In this document: positions 60,016 to 64,000 of the stretch, piece by piece
Numbering within the stretch: the first letter of the stretch is position 1
Layout of the letters: the number at the start of each line of letters is the position of its first letter
DNA from: Thermomonas sp. XSG
GTDB taxonomy: Bacteria; Pseudomonadota; Gammaproteobacteria; Xanthomonadales; Xanthomonadaceae
Reading direction: 5' to 3'
Assembly: GCF_014678725.1 (NCBI RefSeq)
Contig: NZ_CP061497.1
Coordinates: 2,000,001 to 2,064,000 of the forward strand
DNA: 64,000 nt
Position numbers and translations under genes: made by a program
Notes under the pieces: generated by a model
Databases searched by the model: none
Seen by the model: the letters and a program-made list of their open reading frames with translations, nothing else
What the model was told of the DNA's origin: nothing

Positions 60016-61101
60016 ATGCCTTTGATCCGCCGCCATTTCCTGCCGTTCGTCGCCGCTGCCGCACTGGTGGTTTCCGCCTGTGGCAAACAGGAAAAGCCCG
60101 GCGCCGGTGGTCCCGGGGGCGGCCGCGGCAACCAGCCGGTGCCGGTGGAAGTGGCGGTTGTACGCGAACAGGACTGGAACGACGCCCTGCGCGCGCTGGG
60201 CACGGTGAAGGCGCACGAGGCCGTCACGGTGACCGCCAAGGTCAGCGAGACCGTCCAGCAGGTGCATTTCGAAAGCGGCCAGGAAGTCGCGCGTGGCGCG
60301 GCGCTGGTCACCCTGAGCGGCCAGCAGCAGCAGGCGCTGCTGGCCTCGGCGGAAGCACATGTGCGCGAGGCCGAGCAGCAGTTCCAGCGCCAGCAGCAAC
60401 TGGTCGGCCAGCAGCTGGTGGCGCGCTCGGCGTTCGACACCGCCCGCACCGCCCGTGATGCCGCCCGCGCGCAGGCCGCGCAGATTCGCGCCAACCTGTC
60501 CGATCGGGTGATCCGCGCGCCGTTCGCCGGCGTGCTGGGCATCCGCCAGGTCAGCCCCGGCGCGCTGGTCACGCCGGGCACGGTGATCGCCACGCTCGAT
60601 GCCATCGACCGGGTGTACGTGGACTTCCCCGTGCCGGAAACGGAGCTGGCCGGGGTTGCGCCCGGGCAGGCGTTGAGCGGTCATGCCGGCGCCTACCCCG
60701 GCCGCAGCTTCGACGGCAGCGTCAGCACCGTCTCCGCGCGGCTGGACGCCGGTACCCGCGCCGCCACCGTGCGCGGCGATTTCCCCAACCCCGAGCGCCT
60801 GCTCAAGCCGGGCATGCTGATCGACGTGGCGCTGGTGCGCGGCACCCGCCCGGCCATCGTGGTGCCGGAGTTGGCGGTGCAGCAGATCGGCAGCGAAACC
60901 TTCGTCTGGCGGGTCAAGGACGACGGCACGGTGGAGAAGGCCGACGTGGTGGTGGGCGGCCGCACTCCCGGCAAGGTGATGCTGAAGGACGGCATCCGTG
61001 CCGGCGAGCGGATCGTGGTCGAGGGCACCGGCAAGCTGCAGCCGGGCGCGAAAGTGGCGCCAGGCGGCGCTGCGCCCGCGGCCGACGGCGCGAAGAAGTA
61101 A
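60016..61101 (+). CDS. RND efflux periplasmic adaptor lipoprotein (second system)
   Basis: A 361-aa membrane fusion protein with a lipobox (VSAC, C22). The lipoyl halves are ALGTVKAHEAVTVTAKVSETV and RAPFAGVLGIRQVSPGALV, separated by a short Gln-rich hairpin (about 100-150). A beta-barrel domain follows, and the tail is Ala/Pro-rich. It starts an operon with the following pump after 3 bp. The two adaptors of this window are only distantly related to each other. Confidence 0.92.
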   Translation: MPLIRRHFLPFVAAAALVVSACGKQEKPGAGGPGGGRGNQPVPVEVAVVREQDWNDALRALGTVKAHEAVTVTAKVSETVQQVHFESGQEVARGAALVTLSGQQQQALLASAEAHVREAEQQFQRQQQLVGQQLVARSAFDTARTARDAARAQAAQIRANLSDRVIRAPFAGVLGIRQVSPGALVTPGTVIATLDAIDRVYVDFPVPETELAGVAPGQALSGHAGAYPGRSFDGSVSTVSARLDAGTRAATVRGDFPNPERLLKPGMLIDVALVRGTRPAIVVPELAVQQIGSETFVWRVKDDGTVEKADVVVGGRTPGKVMLKDGIRAGERIVVEGTGKLQPGAKVAPGGAAPAADGAKK

Positions 61102-61104
61102 GCC

Positions 61105-64000
61105 ATGAAGCTGTCCGATCTTTCGATCAAGCGGCCGGTGCTGGCCGTGGTGATGAGCCTGCTGCTGATCGTGCTGGGCACGATGTCGTTCCTGCGCCTG
61201 ACCCTGCGCGAGCTGCCGGCGATCGACCCGCCCATCGTCTCGGTGCAGGTGAACTATCCCGGGGCCTCGGCGGGCGTGGTCGAGACCCGCATCACCAAGC
61301 CGCTGGAGGACGCGCTGGCCGGCATCGAGGGCATCAACACCATCGATTCCAACAGCCAGAACGGCAGTTCGCGGATCAGCATCGAGTTCTACGCCAGCCG
61401 TGACATCGAGGCCGCCGCCAACGACGTGCGCAACGCGGTCAGCCGCGTCGCCGACCGCATGCCGGAAGAGGCCGATGCGCCGGAGATTAGCAAGGTCGAG
61501 GCCGATTCCGACGCCATCCTGTGGCTCAACCTGCGGTCCACCACGATGGACCAGATGCAGATGTCGGACTACGCCCAGCGCTACCTGGTCGACCGCTTCT
61601 CCAGCCTGCAGGGCGTGGCCCGCGTGTTCCTCGGCGGCAGCCAGCGCTATGCGATGCGGATCTGGCTGGACGGCAATGCGCTGGCCGCGCGCGGTCTGAC
61701 CCCCGCCGACGTGGAAAGCGCGCTGCGGGCCGAGAACGTCGAACTGGGCGCGGGCCGGCTGGAATCCAGCCAGCGCGACTTCATCCTGCGCGTGGCGCGC
61801 GACTACACCACCCCGGAGGCGTTCGCGCAGATGCCGCTGGGCAAGGGCAGCGACGGCTACGTGGTGAAGCTGGGCGACGTGGCACGGGTGGCGCTGGAAT
61901 CCACCGAGCGGCGCGCCTACTACCACAGCAACGGCGAGCCGGCGATGGGCATCGGCATCGTCAAGACCTCCACCGCCAACAGCCTGGAAGTGGCGGAGGC
62001 GGCCAAGGCGCAGGCCGAGCGCATCCGCCCGACCCTCCCCAAGGGCACCGACATCTACGTGGCCTACGACAGCACCACCTTCATCTCCGCGGCGGTGGAG
62101 CGGGTGTACGAGACGCTGGTGGAGGCCGTGGTGCTGGTGCTGATCGTGATCTGGCTGTTCCTCGGCAGCGCACGCGCGGCGCTGATCCCGGCGGTGACGG
62201 TGCCGGTGTGCGTGATCGCCTCGTTCATCGCGCTGTACGCGTTCGGCTTCTCGATCAACCTGCTGACCCTGCTGGCGCTGGTGCTGTGCATCGGCTTGGT
62301 GGTCGACGATGCGATCGTGGTGGTGGAGAACATCCAGCGCCGCGTCGACCTGGGCGAGCCAGCGTTGGTGGCCGCGCGCCGCGGCACCAAACAGGTGGCG
62401 TTCGCGGTGCTGGCCACCACCGCGGTGCTGGTGGCGGTGTTCCTGCCGGTCGGTTTCCTGCAGGGCAATACCGGCCGGTTGTTCCGCGAGCTGTCGGTGG
62501 CGCTGGCGGCGGCGGTCGCCATCTCCGCCTTCGTCGCGCTGACCCTCACCCCGATGATGGCCAGCAAGCTGCTGCGCCCGCACACCGGCGCGCACGCGGT
62601 GCATGGCAACCGCGCCAGTGAATGGCTCAATGCGCGCTTCCAGCGCCTGGCCGGCGGCTACCGGCGGGTGCTGGACCGGCACATCCATCGGGTCTGGCTG
62701 TTCGGCGGGTTGATGGCGGCGGCGGTGGTGGCGCTGGTGCTGCTGTTCAAGCTGCTGCCCAGCGAACTGGCGCCGACCGAGGACCGCGGCTCGTTCCAGC
62801 TGATGATGGAAGGCCCGGAAGGCGCGGGCTTCGACTACACCGTGGCGCAGATGAAGAAGGTCGAGGCGATCCTGGCGAAGGAAACCGGTCCCGACCAGCC
62901 GATCCTGCGCGCCAACCCGCGCGTGCCGGGCAGCTTCGGCGCCAGCGAGGAAATGCACACCGGGCGCGCGATGATCTTCCTGCAGCCCTGGGATGCGCGC
63001 GAGAAGAGCACGGTGGAGCTGGCCGGCGAACTGGAGAAGAAGTTCTCCGGCCTGACCGGGGTGCGCGTGCGCACGATGGCCGGTGGTGGCCTGGTGCGCA
63101 CCCGTGGCCAGCCGTTCCAGCTGGTGCTGGGCGGGCCGGACTACAAGGAACTCGCGCAGTGGCGCGACATCATGCTGGCGAAGATGGCGGACAACCCCGG
63201 CTTTGTCGGCCCGGATTCGGACTACAAGGAAACCCGTCCGCAGATGCGGGTGGTGATCGACCGCGCGCGCGCCGCCGACCTCGGCGTATCTGCCACCGAC
63301 ATCGGCCGCGCGCTGGAGACGATGATGGGAGGCCGCCGCGTCACCACCTTCGTCGACAACGGCGAGGAATACGACGTCAAGCTGCAGGCCAACCGCGACG
63401 GCCGCGATTCGGTGGCGGCGCTGGATGCGCTGCAGGTGCGCGGGCGCGGCGGCATGCTGGTGCCGCTGTCCAACCTGGTCACGCTGCGTGAAGTGGCCGA
63501 GCCGGGCACGCTCAACCGCTTCAACCGCCTGCGTTCGATCACCCTGAGCGCGCGCCTGGCACCCGGCTATCCCCTCGGTGACGCGGTGACCTGGGCGCAG
63601 GACACCGCGCGTGCGTCGCTGCCCGACTACGCGCAGATCAGCTGGAAGGGCGAGTCGCGCGAGCTGCAGCAGTCCGGCGGCGAGGTGCTGGTGACCTTCG
63701 CGCTGGCGCTGCTGATCGTGTACCTGGCGTTGGCCGCGCAGTTCGAGAGCTTCCTGCACCCGCTGGTGATCATGCTCACGGTGCCGCTGGGCGTGCTCGG
63801 CGCGCTGCTGGGCCTGTGGATCACCGGTGGCACGGTCAACCTGTTCTCGCAGATCGGCATCGTGATGCTGGTCGGCCTGGCGGCGAAGAACGGCATCCTG
63901 ATCGTGGAGTTCGCCAACCAGCTGCGCGACGAGGGGCGTGCCATCCATGACGCCATCGTCGAGGCCGCCGCGGTGCGCCTGCGTCCGATCCTGATGACGT
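61105..64000 (+). CDS. RND efflux pump permease (second system), 3' end outside window
   Basis: 965 codons are visible with no stop; a full protein should be near 1030-1050 aa. TM1 is in IKRPVLAVVMSLLLIVLGTM, the proton-relay pair is D401-D402 in IGLVVDDAIVVVENIQ, and the second half is in QFESFLHPLVIMLTVPLGVLG. This places it in the HAE1 multidrug group. The start is ATG 61105, three bases after the adaptor. No outer-membrane channel is seen before the window ends. Confidence 0.93.
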   Translation, partial: MKLSDLSIKRPVLAVVMSLLLIVLGTMSFLRLTLRELPAIDPPIVSVQVNYPGASAGVVETRITKPLEDALAGIEGINTIDSNSQNGSSRISIEFYASRDIEAAANDVRNAVSRVADRMPEEADAPEISKVEADSDAILWLNLRSTTMDQMQMSDYAQRYLVDRFSSLQGVARVFLGGSQRYAMRIWLDGNALAARGLTPADVESALRAENVELGAGRLESSQRDFILRVARDYTTPEAFAQMPLGKGSDGYVVKLGDVARVALESTERRAYYHSNGEPAMGIGIVKTSTANSLEVAEAAKAQAERIRPTLPKGTDIYVAYDSTTFISAAVERVYETLVEAVVLVLIVIWLFLGSARAALIPAVTVPVCVIASFIALYAFGFSINLLTLLALVLCIGLVVDDAIVVVENIQRRVDLGEPALVAARRGTKQVAFAVLATTAVLVAVFLPVGFLQGNTGRLFRELSVALAAAVAISAFVALTLTPMMASKLLRPHTGAHAVHGNRASEWLNARFQRLAGGYRRVLDRHIHRVWLFGGLMAAAVVALVLLFKLLPSELAPTEDRGSFQLMMEGPEGAGFDYTVAQMKKVEAILAKETGPDQPILRANPRVPGSFGASEEMHTGRAMIFLQPWDAREKSTVELAGELEKKFSGLTGVRVRTMAGGGLVRTRGQPFQLVLGGPDYKELAQWRDIMLAKMADNPGFVGPDSDYKETRPQMRVVIDRARAADLGVSATDIGRALETMMGGRRVTTFVDNGEEYDVKLQANRDGRDSVAALDALQVRGRGGMLVPLSNLVTLREVAEPGTLNRFNRLRSITLSARLAPGYPLGDAVTWAQDTARASLPDYAQISWKGESRELQQSGGEVLVTFALALLIVYLALAAQFESFLHPLVIMLTVPLGVLGALLGLWITGGTVNLFSQIGIVMLVGLAAKNGILIVEFANQLRDEGRAIHDAIVEAAAVRLRPILMT

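Overview
The window is high-GC chromosomal DNA from a gammaproteobacterium of the Xanthomonadaceae (Lysobacteraceae). The basis is gene content and protein style: a cysteine-free type B L31 next to citrate synthase, a pilMNOPQ operon divergent from a class A penicillin-binding protein, a MoxR/Bat operon, the tkt - gapA - pgk - pyk - class I fba run, and BlaI/M56-TonB pairs. Genus cannot be fixed by reading; Lysobacter, Thermomonas, Luteimonas and Pseudoxanthomonas relatives all fit.

Region 1 (1-5898) is acquired DNA: a compact mercury resistance operon (merR divergent from merTPA) with its operator, an ISL3-family transposase gene cut at its 5' side, and an intact IS3-family element. The island ends inside recG. 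Only the helicase/C-terminal part of recG remains (5899-7079), cut exactly in front of the Walker A motif.

Region 2 (7095-16401) is the most unusual part. An ArsR-family repressor of the BigR/SqrR persulfide-sensing type faces a tightly packed operon: type I sulfide:quinone oxidoreductase, a small DUF2892 membrane protein with a CxxC tail, an RND adaptor lipoprotein and RND pump, a two-cysteine OsmC, thioredoxin TrxC, an AhpD-like CxxC protein, a DUF442 phosphatase-fold/sulfurtransferase lipoprotein, and a second SQR-like flavoprotein. It reads as a sulfide oxidation and sulfane-sulfur handling module with a built-in efflux pump.

Region 3 (16432-27800) is housekeeping: nucleoside hydrolase, rpmE2, gltA, an uncharacterised gene, PBP1A, and the divergent pilMNOPQ type IV pilus assembly operon, closed by a strong terminator. 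Region 4 (27911-34784) is a MoxR-DUF58-DUF4381-VWA-VWA/TPR-BatD operon, linked in the family to envelope stress or complex assembly. It is followed by a dicarboxylate symporter and transketolase.

Region 5 (38219-44012) looks copper-related: a DUF2946 protein, an OprC-type TonB-dependent receptor, a PCu(A)C chaperone, then a BlaI-type repressor with a long operator palindrome, an M56 protease with a TonB C-terminal domain, and a TonB-like lipoprotein. Region 6 (44023-59392) mixes an S1/P1 nuclease, OmpW under a perfect FNR-type box, gapA, ferredoxin, truncated haemoglobin, a CopD-like protein, a GGDEF enzyme, a DUF2339/DUF3999 pair, pgk, a HAD phosphatase, pyk, a low-GC TonB-like gene and class I aldolase. 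Region 7 (59527-64000) has a small membrane-anchored protein and a second RND adaptor/pump pair that runs off the end. I saw no tRNA, rRNA or CRISPR array.
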